Source of the DNA: Cryptomeria japonica
Lineage: Eukaryota > Streptophyta > Pinopsida > Cupressales > Cupressaceae
Assembly: GCF_030272615.1 (NCBI RefSeq)
Contig: NC_081414.1
Location: 53,560,636-53,624,635 of the forward strand
DNA: 64,000 nucleotides
Direction of reading: 5' to 3'
The notes below the pieces were generated by a model, which had not been told where the DNA came from, searched no databases, and saw only the letters and a program-made list of their open reading frames with translations. Below, in pieces: positions 45,623 through 58,677 of the stretch (positions within the stretch are counted from its first letter, which is position 1; the number at the start of each line of letters is the position of its first letter). A program made the translations under genes and the position numbers.

Positions 45623-47247
45623 TTTATTATTATTATTATTATTATTATTATTTTGTTTTTTTTTAATTTATATATTCTTTTATTTATATTTATTATATAT
45701 TTTTTATATATTTTTTCACAGAACAATAAAAAATAATACTTTTTTAATAATTTCATTTTAATAAAATTTTAACAATAATAATAAAAAAAAAGCAATATTT
45801 TTCCAATAATTCCATTTTCAGAAATTCTAATCCTTCTTCATATATATATATATATATATATATATTTTAAATTTAATTAGCCCAAATAAATTTAAAGCGT
45901 AATTAAATTTTTTTTTTAAAGGTAATTAAAACCATTTCTTAGGTAAATACCCTTTCTCACAAATCTTGCAAATTTCCATGCATCCTAAAATCTAACAAAT
46001 TTTCTCTAATAATTTCTCTTAATTTTCTCAAAAATTACATACTTCCCATAAATTAGAAATACACATCAGGCATGGATTTCAAAACAAAACTCGAATTCAC
46101 CAGAAGAGGGTTTTGGATTTGACAATTATTTTACACACACATCAAGCAGAGAAAAATAGAAATATTTTTTATAAAACACACAACTAAGAAATCATCCAAC
46201 CTGGTATAGCTTTCCTGGAAGAATTCTATAGAACCCTAATCCTTTCAATAAACTTCCAATAAATTTCTTCACCTAAAATTCTTGACCTATTCCTGTGTAA
46301 CTAAAATAAAAACCTAACCCCTATTTAAACTAAAATTCTAGGTTCAATAGCTTTTTCACAAAAAACCTAAATTTAGAATAATAGTAATTTTTATTTTATT
46401 TTCTAAATTTATCACATGCAATAATTAAAAATCATTATTCTTTCTTTTCTTTTCTCATGCACATTAATTAATTTTTTAAATAAATAATTAAAACAATATT
46501 TTAATTCTAATTATCCTTTGATTCATTTATTTATTTAAAATTCAAGGAAACAATAAATATAATTAATCTAATTTATTAAAATATATTTCAAATACCATGT
46601 AGCTTAATTTAATAATTTCTTTAATTAACTAAATTTATAATCTCAATGCATAAACAATACAATAATGAGATAATTTCATAAACTTAATTAATTAATTAAT
46701 TAAATCACTAAAACACTCAAATTAAACAAATCTCAAGCAATTACCCATAAAAGAGAAAATGACAAAATACAAAGACCGAACTAACTAAAAAGACGACCAA
46801 CTGACGACACTCATATGAGTGTAACTGAGTAAAAATAGGGTCAACTACTATCTCCTCCACTTCCATCACAAAATATAAGGCACGCTCAAACCTGTGAGGC
46901 CAGGTGGAGACAATACCTCGTACCTACTTGGTACTTGTACCGGCAATATCCTGCATCACTGAACTACACATGCATATATATACAATATAGAAAACATGAC
47001 ATACACACCGATGAAGGAGAATCCCGACGTTCCCTATCTCACCGAAATGAGTGAAGGAAAATCATCTCCTTACATCCAATACACTCACAAACACACAACA
47101 TATAATTTCACATTGCATAGATAAAGTAAAATGTCAGTACATAGCAATAATCCATAAAATGCCATAAATCACAAGTACTAAAATAATGCAAACAAAATAT
47201 ACATCTCATCTCCAGATAAAGCACAATGTCATAAAAATCTGAATAAT

Positions 47248-47940
47248 AGTTCTCTCATCTTTGTTGCATCCTCCCAAGTCGCTGAGGTCTCATCATTTGG
47301 GTCCCATAGGACCCTTATCTGATCGATGGTACGACCCCTAAGGATCAAATCCCAATGCTAAAGAATGCACACGGGCTCCATGGAATGTTTCCCGTCCTCG
47401 ACCTACAAAGAGTTCCAATCAAGAACATGTGTCACATCTGGATGATAAGGTCGAAGAACTGAAACATGAAAGACGTGGATGCGGGATAGACTTGGTGACA
47501 AGGAAAGATGGTAGGGAACAGGTCCTATCCTCTCAAGGATCTCAAAAGGTCCAACAAACCGAGGTGCCAACTTAGATCCCTTTCCATAATGGATCAGACT
47601 CTTCCGTGGATGCACTCTCAGGAACACATGATCGCCAACAGAAAACTGTCAATCTACCCTATGAGTATTTGCATACTTTTTCTATCTATCTTGTGCTGCT
47701 ACTAAATGCTCACGAATCCTATCTACCTGCTGCTCCATCTCACAAAGAATATCCAGTCCTATAAGCACCCTGTCCTCTAACTGATCCCAACTCAAAGCAG
47801 TGCAGCAAGGACGACCATACAATGCTTGAAAGGGGGAAATGCCTATGTAGCTATGATAACCATTTTTATCAGCAAACTCCACTAGATATATATAGTCCTC
47901 CTAGCGTGACTGTTGGTCCATCACATACATGTGAAGCATG
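47248..47940 (-). pseudogene. Element I integrase C-terminus with chromodomain-like end
   Basis: Minus-strand frames encode GYHSYIGISPFQALYGRPC (integrase core end, 47882-47682) and SKLAPRFVGPFEILERIGPV with LPSLSRIHVFHVSVLRPYHP-like residues (47627-47403), the Gypsy GPY/F region. After a stop at 47403, the frame continues CILKHWDLILRGRTIDQIRV and TSATWEDATKMRE to about 47250, which matches a chromodomain pattern. This marks the element as a chromovirus (Tekay-like in my judgement); such domains steer insertion to heterochromatin. The end of the frame has been fused to the LTR by the deletion. Confidence 0.8.
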
Positions 47941-48730
47941 TCCTCTAATACCTGATTCACTCTCTTTGTCTAACCATCTGTCTCTGGATGATATGAACTA
48001 AAATTCAATTGAGTCCCCAAAGCTTGCTGAAGTGAGGTCCACAATGCTGAGGTAAAGACAAGATCTCTATCAGATATGATCTACCTCAGAATCCCATGCA
48101 ATCTCACTACTTCTTCTAAGAAGACCCATGCCACCACTGCTGCTATGTAGGAAGCTTGAATAGGAACAAAATGAGAAGCGTCAGTCAATTTGTCAACTAT
48201 GACCATGATGGCATCATGATGACATGAAGAGACAGGCAAACCAACAATGAAATCCATGGAAATGACATCCCATTTCCAATTCGGTACTAGATTAGGCTGC
48301 AAAAGCCCTACTGGGTGCTGATGCTTTCCCTTCACTCGCTGACACTCTAAACACTTTGACACAAAATCAGCAATGTCACCTTTCATACCCACCCAATGAT
48401 AAATCTGTCTAAGATCTGCATGCATCTTCTTGACACCTGGATGTGCTGAATAAGGTGCACGATGGGCCTCTGTCATGATCAAAACACAAAGACCCTCCAA
48501 AGGAGGTACATAGATCTGTCCATGGTGATGAAGAAGTCCATCTGCCTCAAGGTTATACCCAGAAAATCTACCCTTAAAGGCCTTCTGGACTCTATCACGG
48601 CTCTGACATCCTGATGCCAAGTATCCTGAGGAAGAACTCCAAGAATTCTCTCTCTCAAGTCTACTCCAAGGGATAATGCTGAAACTTCATTCTGCCTACG
48701 ACTCAAAGCATCTGCTACTACATTTTCTTT
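47941..48730 (-). pseudogene. Element I integrase zinc finger and core
   Basis: Minus-strand 48620-48081 encodes the HHCC finger (APYSAHPGVKKMHADLRQIY, FVSKCLECQRVKGKHQHP) and the core start KWDVISMDFIVGLP with the first catalytic Asp. DRDLVFTS near 48075 holds the second Asp. In the third motif, near 47970, the residues read ETDG-stop-TKRVNQ, so a TAG sits where Gln is expected and Lys replaces the catalytic Glu. The enzyme is inactive. Confidence 0.85.
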
Positions 48731-49180
48731 GCCCTAAATATAACGAACCTCAAAATCATATTCGCAAAAGAATTCCATCCATCTTCGCTGTCGAGCATTC
48801 AAGTTTGGATATGTGAATATATACTGCAAACTGTGCTGATCACTATGCGGCTCAAACTGACGCCCTAACAGGAAATGCCGCTATTGAACCAAAGTATGAA
48901 CTATAGCTGCCATCTCTAAATCATGAACTGGATAGTTCAACTTGTGGTTCTTGATTTTATGAGACTCATAAGCAACCACACGTCCATCCTGCATAAGTAC
49001 TACACCTATACCTCCCAAAGAGGCATGTGTACATACCATAAAATCTCTAGATGGATCAGGGACTGCTAAAATTAGAGTACTGACAAGGAGTTCCTTCAAG
49101 TTCTTAAAAGCTACTTCACATTGTTGTGAACAAACAAACTTCTTCCCTTTTCTCTAAAGAGAAGTAATCAGGTGTCCTAT
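48731..49180 (-). pseudogene. Element I RNase H
   Basis: Minus-strand 49099-48881 encodes VCTHASLGGIGVVLMQDGRV and HKLNYPVHDLEMAAIVHTLV, the RNase H pattern with the Glu of the D-E-D-D set. The first Asp appears as His in CTHAS, where CTDAS is the usual motif. A stop lies at 48878, and frame continues to the integrase. Confidence 0.78.
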
Positions 49181-49753
49181 CTAGGAAAATCCTTCAACAA
49201 AGCGACGGTAATATCCGACCAAACCCATAAAACTCCTAACTTCTGAGACGTTGGTTAGCACTAGCCAATCAACAATGGCTTGGATCTTTGAAGGATCTAT
49301 AGATATACCTTCTCCCAAAACCACATGACCAAGATAGTTTACCTCAGTCTGGAAGAAGTCACAGTTTGTTAAATTGGCATAGAGTTGATTTTCCCTTAAG
49401 CACTGTAGTACCTGACGTAAGTGACCCTCATGCTCCATCATAGATCTAAAATAAATCAGAATGTCATTCAAGAATACAATGACGAAAAGATCAAGGTAGG
49501 TGCGAAAAACCCCATTCATTAAGCTCATGAAAACTGAAGGCGCGTTCGTCAACCCGAATGACACCACTGTGAACTCATAGTGACCATAATGAGTACGAAA
49601 TGCTATCTTATGAATGTCTGCATCCTAAATGCGTAACTGATGGTATCCAGACTTCAAGTCAATCTTAGAGAACACCTTGGCTCCTTTAACCTGATCAAAA
49701 AGGTCATCTATATGAGGCAATGGATATCTATTCTGGATGGTTACCTTATTCAG
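49181..49753 (-). pseudogene. Element I reverse transcriptase palm
   Basis: Minus-strand residues include [31 protein letters not shown] and [20 protein letters not shown], then [11 protein letters not shown]. These are RT motifs 4-7. The active-site box reads FLND where F-D-D is required, so one metal-binding Asp is Asn. Upstream, a stop near 49628 interrupts the palm. Confidence 0.87.
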
Positions 49754-50640
49754 CTATCGGTAATCAATGTATAACCAAAGAGAACCATCTTTCTTCTTAA
49801 CAAAGATAATAGGCGCACCCCAAGGGGAAACACTAGGGCGAATGAATCTCTTGGCCAATAATTCTTCTAGCTGCAATTTCAACTCGCTTAACTCCTTAGT
49901 ACTCATCCGATATGGAGCTCTCAAAAAAGGATCTGCACTAGGAACCAAATGAACACGAAAGTCTATATCTTGCTTCAGAGGCATACCAGGAATATCCAAT
50001 GGAAACACGTTTGCATACTCTCTAAGAATAGGGTGACTATCAAGAGTGATTTCTCGCCTATTTGACTCATCCAATTCCTCAAGAGTGATTGCAAAAAGCT
50101 GACATCCTCTATGCATGCACCGCTTAAGTTGCATGGTAGAGATCATACGCAAGGATATCGGCGTTTGTACTCCAACAATCTCCACTTCTCTCCCAAGGTC
50201 ATCTAAACACACTACTGTCTTCTTGAAACAATCTACACGAGCACTGTGAGATGATAGCCAACCCATCCCCAATACAACTCCATAAGATCCCAAAGGGATA
50301 ACCCGAAGGTCAACTGAAGTAAGTATGGTTCCTAATTTCAACTCACAACTGGAAATAAAGGCATCTATAAAAACACGGACACCTATAGCCAACTCTACTT
50401 GCCACCTATCCACCTGCTTAGCAAACGTAAGTTTGCATCGCTCCACAATGGATGAATAAATAAAAGAATCATAAGCTCCAGAATCAAAAAGTATAGAGAT
50501 AGGGGTTCCATGCAACATACCTGTTGCCTCAATGACTGTACCTTGATGATCAGCTTGGCGGTCATCTACCACTGCAAATACTCTATGGGACCTCCCTACA
50601 TCTCCTACTATAGGTTCAGATGTTGCTGGCCTCTAACTAC
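49754..50640 (-). pseudogene. Element I protease and reverse transcriptase N-terminus
   Basis: The best-preserved frame of the element (50572-49754). Residues 25-45 contain GTPISILFDSGAYDSFI, the aspartic protease motif. VVLGMGWLSSHSARVDCFKK is the second conserved protease block. A linker follows (DIPGMPLKQDIDFRVHLVPS). RT begins with APYRMSTKELSELKLQLEEL, FIRPSVSPWGAPIIFVKKKD and GSLWLYIDYR. Protease before RT, and integrase after RT, prove Gypsy type. Confidence 0.9.
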
Positions 50641-51921
50641 CTATTTTGTGGACATTTTGAGGACACTATGCAGCTCTATGACCAAATTGCCCACAAGAGA
50701 AGCAAGCTCCTCTATTACCTGTCGGTCCACTAGATTGTTGGAAACTTCCTTGGCTAGGGGTGTAAGATACACTCTGCGAGGCCTACCCTGTAGGGCCCTG
50801 TTTGCCCCTCTGCCAGTTCCTACCCTTCTTATACTGAGAATTGCCACCTTGTTGGCCCTGGAACTATTTTGGTTTTGACTAATGCTGCTATTGTTGCCCA
50901 CTATTAGTGGGTGCTTGAGGAGTTCTAAATGGTGCAGCTGACTGGGACTTATTTCCCCAAGCTTTATTTCCACTAGAAGGTGCACTTCCTATCTACACAC
51001 CTGTTTGACCACCAAGTGCTCGACTAAGGTTCAACTCAACTAATATGGCCTTTGCCACAACTATCTCCATTGAAGCTGGCTTGAATACCCTGACACCTCC
51101 ACTAATATGGTCGTTCAAACCTCTTAGGAGATGTTGGACAAGCATAGCCTCGTCATTACCAATTCCGACATATTGTTTGAGCTCATAGAACCTATGCTCA
51201 TACTAATCTACAGTCATCCCATACTGACACAAGGCATAAAACTCATCTGCTTGAGTCTGCCTCCACTGGGGTGAGAGAAATCGTGCCTTGAATCTCTCCT
51301 GAAATAGTTCCCATGTGATGGTGTTAATGCATACACCGATCTTCTTCTCCTCTAATCTCCACCAGATTGAAGCAAATTTATTTAGGCACATAATAGCACA
51401 TCTTGCCTTGGTGTTACTGTTGTACGGAAACATAGCAAAATACCGGTCCAAGCTGATAAGCCAGGTCTCTACCTCAAGACCAGTACCCATACCATCAAAG
51501 TAAGGAGGATTGGACCTCATCAAGTCCTTTATGTGACCCAAGGAAGGTAGATCTTGGATAGCTAGAATCTCCCCTCACCTTGGTGATCTCTCTCTCTCTC
51601 TCTTTCCTCTAGAACTTGTTGAAGCGACTCCTCAACCTGAGCATGAATAGGTTGCTCAAACTCAGGCCTTTGGCCTAACCTAGCCAAAACCTCCTGAAAC
51701 ATCTATCTCAGCTCTTCCCTTTCAGAAACATGTTCTCCTACATTCTGAGAGTTCTGATGAATAGATTGTTCCTACTCCTGATGAACTAACTATTCCAGCT
51801 CAACACTCACATGAGAGGGTGGTGATGAAGGACTGTGATGGTTAGAATCATGGCCCTGTCCTCCACCTATGCCTCCTTTGTGACCACCCATATGGGCACC
51901 TCCTCTAGCTTTCTTAGCCAT
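50641..51921 (-). pseudogene. Element I gag
   Basis: The first Met lies at 51921-51919 (AKKARGGAHMGGHKGGIGGG), a Gly-rich N-terminus that ends at a TAG near 51792. The retrotransposon gag core follows at 51541-51203 (NPPYFDGMGTGLEVETWL, IMCLNKFASIWWRL, FKARFLSPQWRQTQADEF). A zinc knuckle (CFSCGQFGHRAA-stop-C) is encoded near 50695-50653. Several TAG stops replace expected Gln and Trp codons. Confidence 0.85.
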
Positions 51922-52057
51922 GACCTAGTACCATCAAAGAGAAAACGGTTCATATCCATAGCAAGGATAAGACATGAGAGATACAAAAATTATGACCTAA
52001 GCAAGATGGTTGATGAAAGGCACACTACAAACCCAGAGTACCCAGTGTTGAAACTTC

Positions 52058-52070
52058 AGCTCTGATACCA
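52058..52070 (-). other. Element I primer-binding site
   Basis: Reverse complement of TGGTATCAGAGCT, two bases from the right LTR; initiator methionine tRNA type. Confidence 0.85.
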
Positions 52071-53669
52071 AATGTAATGCCCCGCCAGGAACCCTAAAGG
52101 AAAACAACACAACTGCGCAATAAAAGGGCGAAATATATATATTTTTTTTAAAGACTAAGTGCACTAACTAAAACCATTGCATGTTTACCAACACAACGGA
52201 AGTCTTTCATATATTTCCTAAGGGTAACCAACAAAGATTAATTTCATAGATTATATTAACACCATAGTTAATCCATTTAATTAGATAAATTGAATACTTA
52301 AGTTTAAAACTACACATAAATCCAAATTTCATAATAAAGAAATAAAAGTATTCCAATGCATCCAATTTCCATAAACTAATTGAACATAAGATCAAAATAA
52401 TAACATTCATTACAATGACATAATAATATTACAATATCCATAATTACATGGCTTCCAATAATACCACTGACTACAAAGATACCATATCAAGATTACATAA
52501 GAGTCTGATACAATGACCACAAGGTCTCAACTGAACAATGATCTCGAACAAGAGCTGGTACATAAACCATGAACCAAGAAACACTAGCGAAGCCTTTCCT
52601 CACCTAAAGATACAATTCAGAACATTCGATGGGAAGTGGCACTAACACCCGACCATGTGATCCCGAAATGGAACCACCCCATCGTGCTAGGAGATAGTAG
52701 AAAACCCTCAAGCAAGCAAAGTAAGACAATTACGAAAGGACTACAAGACTCTATAAACAACCATGTGACTCAACTCACAAAACACTAGTGACTCTAAGAA
52801 GAGAGTGATATCACATAGTTTGATGGTTACCATGGTACAACCTCCATAGGTCTCGACCCCCATCCTTAGGTTTCTCCTGGTAACCTCTCCCGAGCCTCCG
52901 GTTCCAACTAAGTCTCATGCGGACCCTACTAATCCTTTCGTGAAGACAAGGTGGTAAGTTATCCATTCCAGGCCTTCTCGTAACATTATGAGCCCTGTAC
53001 AAGCACTCACCCATGCACGAGGTACATTTATCTTAATTAATATTTAATCTACCCACCCCCTAATTAATTATTAGGTTATCACCTTTTAACTAACTCTCGA
53101 CGGGTTATCCTGTCATCCACTTTGGGCACGGCCCTTGCTCGAAAGCCACTCGCTCTCCTAGGACACTAACATGAAATGTTTCTCTCTACGAGAACTCTAT
53201 GGTGAAATAGACAACCATAAACAATCCTGACAAGCACAGGTGAAGGATACACAAATACCAACCCAAGATTGACCATTTAGACAAAAACACACAATGGCTC
53301 ATATCAAATAGGTTATACAATAACACTTGGTCTAGGAGAAATAATAACATAGGGCACAAGACAATTTAACCAAAATTGAAATGAAATAAAACTTGATTGG
53401 GAACACAATATACGCAAGATCCTATTACAAACAATCTTTCCTTAAAAATAGCCAAAACATAAATAACATGCAATTTACGAATTTCCAGATAACAAGAATT
53501 TACAACTATTTAATACCAAAAACATCCACCTTGTCATTTGTCCAAAAATATTTAAAATAAAAATAATTCTCCTAATGTATTTTCAACATATTCATAGAAA
53601 TTAACATTCCAAACTATAATTAAATAATATTTAAAATATTATAATAACTACCAAAAGAAAACATATTTA

Positions 53670-53832
<163 letters not shown>

Positions 53833-53967
53833 ATAAATTTAATTTATCCAACCCCTGGGTACGAAACCCGAGACAGTCATACCGCAGTATGCACAGGGTT
53901 TAGAAATTAATTTAAAACAAATTAAAACCACTTAAAAAATTTGCAAAGGCCCTTATCACAATAGCCT

Positions 53968-54092
53968 AAGCTACCGCCAGTAGCTAGTACTATCGTCCAA
54001 TAGCTAGTACTACCGTTCGGTAGCACTGCTACTACCGGTAGTACTATGTACTACCACCGGTAGCGGATGCTACCATAGGTAGTATGCCCTAC
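53968..54092. repeat. Palindromic CTACCGGTAG repeat block, right LTR
   Basis: Counterpart of the left block with one more TAGCTAGTACTA unit; contains CTACTACCGGTAGTAC, a near-perfect palindrome. Confidence 0.8.
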
Positions 54093-55767
54093 CCTTTATT
54101 ATTATTTTTTTTTTATTTATTTTTTTAATTTTTTAATTTTTAATTTTTTTTATTTATATTTATTATATTTTTTTATAATAATTTTTTTTTATATATTTTT
54201 TTTAATAGAACAATAAAAAACAATACTTTTTCAATAATTTCATTTTTATAAAATTTTAATAGTAATAATAAAAAAAAACAATATTTTTCCAATAATTCCA
54301 TTTTCAGAAAATTTAATCCTTCTTCATATATATATATATATATATACCCTTTCTCACAAATCTTGCAAATTTCGATGCATCCTAAAATCTGACAAATTTT
54401 CTATAATAATTTCTCTTAATTTTCTCAAAAATTACATACTTCCCATAAATTAGAAATACACATCAGGCATGGATTTCAAAATAAAACTCGAATTCACTAG
54501 AAGAGGGTTTTTGATTTGAGAATTATTTCACACACACATCAAGCAGAGAAAAATAGAAATATTTTTAATAAAACACACAACTAAGAAATCATCCAACCTG
54601 GTATAGCTTTCCTGGAAGAATTATGTAGAAGAGTCCTAATCCTTTCAATAAACTTCCAATAAATTTCTTCACTTAAAATTCTTGACCTTTTCCTATGTAA
54701 CTAAAATAAAAACCTAACCCCTATTTAAACTAAAATTCTAGGTTCAATAGCTTTTTCACAAAAAACCTAAATTTAGAATAATAGAAATTTTTATTTTTAT
54801 TTTCTAAATTTATCACATGCAATAATTAAAAAACATTATTATTTCTTTTCTCTTCTCATGCAAATTAATTAATTTTCTAAATAAAGAATTAAAATAATAT
54901 TTTAATTCTAATTAATCCTTTTATTCATTTATTTATTCTTTTATTTATTTAATCATTTATTTATTTAAAATTCAAGGAAACAATGAATATAATTAATCTA
55001 ATTTATAAAAATATATTTCAAATACCATGTAGCTTAATTTAATAATTTCTTTAATTAACTAAATTTATAATCTCAATGCATAAACAATACAATAATGAGA
55101 TAATTTCATAAACTTAATTAATTAATTAATTAAATCCACTAAAACACTCAAATTAAACAAATCTCAAGCAATTACCCATAAAAGATAAAATGAAAAAATA
55201 CAAAGACCCAACTAACTGACAAGACGACCAACTGACGACACTTATACGAGTGTAATTGAGTAAAAATAGGGTCAACTACTATCTCCTCCACTTTCATCGA
55301 AAAATATAAGGCACGCTCAAACCTGTGAAGCTAGGTGGAGACGATACCCCGTACCTACCCGGTACTTGTACCTATAATATCCTGCATCATCGAACCACAC
55401 ATGCATATATATACAATATAGAAAACACGGCATACACACCGATGAAGGAGAATCGCGACATTCCCTATCTCACCGAAATGAGTGAAGGAAAATCATCTCC
55501 TTGCATCCAGTACACTCACAAACACACAACATATAATTTCATAGTGCATAAATAAAGTAAAATGTCGATACATAGCAATAATCCATAAAATGCCATAAAT
55601 CACAAGTACTGAAATACTAAAAACAAAATATACATCTCATCTCCAGATAAAGCATAATGTCATAAAAATCTGAATAACATATCATGGTAATGTATCCACT
55701 GAAAAAAAACAACCAATAATAAAATATGAGTCTAATGACTTCAAACTAGTAGGGGTACTACAGGATG

Positions 55768-57712
55768 AGTTAGCAGCTCCACAACCTGAAACTCACCTAT
55801 CACCAGTAGGTACTTCTTTGGGGAGTGACATGCCCACAACTTTCAAAAGAGTTGTAACAAAAAGAGATCCCTCACCGGCAACCACACCCTCACCCAGGAG
55901 GAGAAGACAAAAACAACAAGCAGTGAGATCTCCGGTAAGAAAGGCTACACCAAAAAAGAAGAAACTGACACCCAAAAAGGAGAAGAGGACAAACAAAGAC
56001 TTGGCCCCTCTTGATATACTGCTGAATGAAATTACAGAGGAAGGTAAATTGAAAAATATAGAGAAAATATATGACACTTTAACAACTAATGAAAAAGAAC
56101 AAGTTGAAAATAGTGTTATATTGCATATGGATATGTATAAGAAGTTTTTGATGGAAGTAGTAAATGAAATTTCAGATGAACTATTTAAGAGACTAGAAGG
56201 AAGAAGACAAGCAGTAATAGAACTGGACAAGAAAATAAAGATTGAAAAACTACTTGTTGTTTATCCGGTAAACTCACCCAAAGAAATTGATGACCTAATT
56301 GCTCAAGCCAACTGGTCAGTATTTTCTACTGCACACCGACACATTGCTTTAATGGTTGGAAGAGTTAATGAGGTGCCTGAGGAAACAAAAAATGGATGGG
56401 ATATATTCTTAGTTGAAAAAGAAAAACAAGAAGAATACGGGAACCCCAAACCCATAAAAGTTTATCAGAAAGATAGAGACAAGGGTAAAGGTAAAGTTGG
56501 TGGACCACCTAGTATCAAGGTTAGAGACAACTTACCCCCACCTCCTTTGATTACTCCACCAGTAAAAACAACAGCTACAGAAGATCAACCGACAGTTGAG
56601 AATATGGATGTAGAGGATGGTAATACTAATCCTAAAGTCTTATATACTGTGGATGTTGATACTCAAAAGATCAACATAGTGGTAGACAAAGATACAACTG
56701 ATAAGATTGACATGGCTAGTGAGCCTCCAGTAGCTAAGCAAACTAAAAACACACAGGAGAAACTAATAGAAGACAAAGAGAAAAAGGTAGAGACTCAGAC
56801 TAAGACAATGCAACAAATAGAGCAAAAGGCTCAAGAATAGGAACATAAGGAAACAGTGCCACCGACAACTGGAGAAATAGAAAAACCATTGCTTAAAGAA
56901 ATGCAGACACAAACAGACCTACCAGAGGTCAATACAAGTTTGGTTATTTCCACCAGTACTCAGATTGTTGGTTCATCATTAGGCTTCAAATCAACCAATG
57001 TGATTGAGGTACTATTAGATTCAATCAAAAAGATAATAGACTGTAACTCACAAGCTTACAAAGTAATTGATGATACCATACCAATTTTGAAGCTAATTGC
57101 TCCTAACTGTAATATAGACAATAAAGATTCTTTAGGACAACTTGATACACCATGTAAATATATCACAGAAAACATTGAAAAACAGAAATTCTTTGATGAG
57201 CAAATAAAGAAGTGTAACAAGGATTTTGACACACTTCTATCGGAATTGTGTAATTTATTGAAAGAGTACAAAACTCTGTACAAAGACACCTATAAGACAA
57301 ACATTTTGACTATAGATATAGACAAAAAGATGAGCAAGGTACATGATGAGATCAATAAACTTGTAGATAATTTTGTTAACTCACCTGATACACTATCAGT
57401 TTTTGAGGAGAAGATAACAAATTTTGAAGAAGATTTACTTAAATTGGAAAGAGAGAGAGAAAGAATAGTGAATAAGGTAAAACATTTGAGATCAAAACTA
57501 AGTCCAAGATTGGACTATCTAGCATCACTACAGAAGGAAGTATCTGAAGCACTAATACAAGGATAGAAAACACTGGCAGAGCATTTGCAGCATCTCATCG
57601 GTACAATGAACAGAATGGAGACAACAATAAAGGATAGCAAGAAGTTTATGGATAGTATAAACTTGATTTTGGGAGATCTTTTTCAAATTGTAACCACCCA
57701 GTTACAAGGTTG
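55768..57712 (+). pseudogene. Element G ORF2, second part: basic and coiled-coil C-terminal region
   Basis: Continues ORF2 after Gypsy element I in one reading frame with two internal TAG stops (56838 and 57564) and a final TGA at about 57710-57712. It starts with Pro/Ser linker, then a very basic stretch (RRRRQKQQAVRSPVRKATPK, KKKKLTPKKEKRTNKD; about 55890-56000), resembling a nucleic-acid-binding or nuclear-localisation segment. LAPLDILLNEITEEGKL and a globular part with NGWDIFLVEKEKQEEYGNP follow, then an acidic linker and a coiled-coil tail (KLERERERIVNKVKHLRSKL). With the first part the protein would have exceeded 1000 residues. Function is unknown; no enzyme motif is visible. Confidence 0.6.
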
Positions 57713-57889
57713 AAACTACAAACTCTACTGACATCTTGACAACCTTTGTCATTGATACCAAAGGGGGAGTAGTGGGATGAGAAAATTCAATATCACAGGA
57801 ATCATATGCTTAGGGGGAGCACACACATTTTTGGATACATTTTTTTAAAATTTCTCATGAGTGTTGCCATCAATGCCAAAGGGGGAGAT
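57713..57889 (+). other. Element G 3' untranslated region and polypurine tract
   Basis: Contains two GGGGGAG purine runs and ends CCAAAGGGGGAGAT directly before the LTR, the same tract as in elements A, F and H. Confidence 0.8.
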
Positions 57890-58672
57890 TGTTGGCATAT
57901 GCACACTCCAATGAGACATTGTATGTGATTGAAGGTTTTGTCATTGATGGCAACCTTGCAATCCTATGGCACTGACAAAGGCATTATACTGACATTAGCA
58001 GATCACACTCTACATCAGCACTTAGGACACCGACACTGGCACAAAGAAAAGAAGTATACTGGCACAGAGGCCGACAAGATTTTGTTATATTATATTTTGT
58101 TTATTATTGTAAAAACTTTGTAAGCCAACTTGGCAAATTGTAAAATGACTCTTATATATAAAAGAGATCATTGTAGACATTTGGTAATGAGTGAGGAACC
58201 ATTAAGGAAAATATTAGGTAGACCTATTATGCGAAATATAGGCTAAGGGTTTATCTAAGAAGCAGAGCAGCAATCGCTATTGGATCAGGCATTATAGATG
58301 CTATTGTAAAGCAGTACAAGATATTGGATTTGTATAATCCTCATTGTAAGTCAGTGAGACTTCCCATTGAGCAGTGAGCTCTAGGCAGTTGGCCTTCCTA
58401 CATGTGCATGCCCCTATTGTAAGTAATATTCTCTTATTGGCCAGTGAGTGAATATTGTGGGTCACAAATCCCATCGAGGTTTTTCCCACACCGGGTTTCC
58501 TCGTCAAAACTTTGTGTTATGGTGTGCTTTTTCTTAATTCTATTTATTGCATTATTTATTGCATACCGGTACACTATTATAATATTTTATGCATGTTTTA
58601 ATTTAAGAAATATTAAATACCGGTTAGATACTGATTCACCCCCTCCTCTTAGTATCTGTGGGATTCGTAACA
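57890..58672 (+). repeat. Element G 3' LTR
   Basis: 783 bases, matching 40083-40876 and ending CGTAACA, followed by the GTTTT duplication. A 9-base block ATGTGGATG present in the 5' LTR near 40730 is missing here. Confidence 0.9.
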
Positions 58673-58677
58673 GTTTT

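Larger units (their letters stand above)
43677..47247 (-). repeat. Element I 3' LTR, truncated at its internal side
   Basis: Matches the right LTR from its plus-strand start to AAAATCTGAATAA. There the right copy continues for about 90 more bases to ..GGTACTACA, but this copy jumps straight into integrase coding sequence. The polypurine tract is therefore absent. It contains a TA-rich microsatellite (about 45276-45372), the TACCG(G/C)TAGC repeat block and a TTA run (about 45627-45655). Confidence 0.85.

Noticed and set aside
47250-51921. Possibility that the minus-strand Gypsy genes are a host retroviral-type gene
   Set aside because: Flanking long LTRs, PBS, exact GGATG duplication and position inside element G show a transposon.
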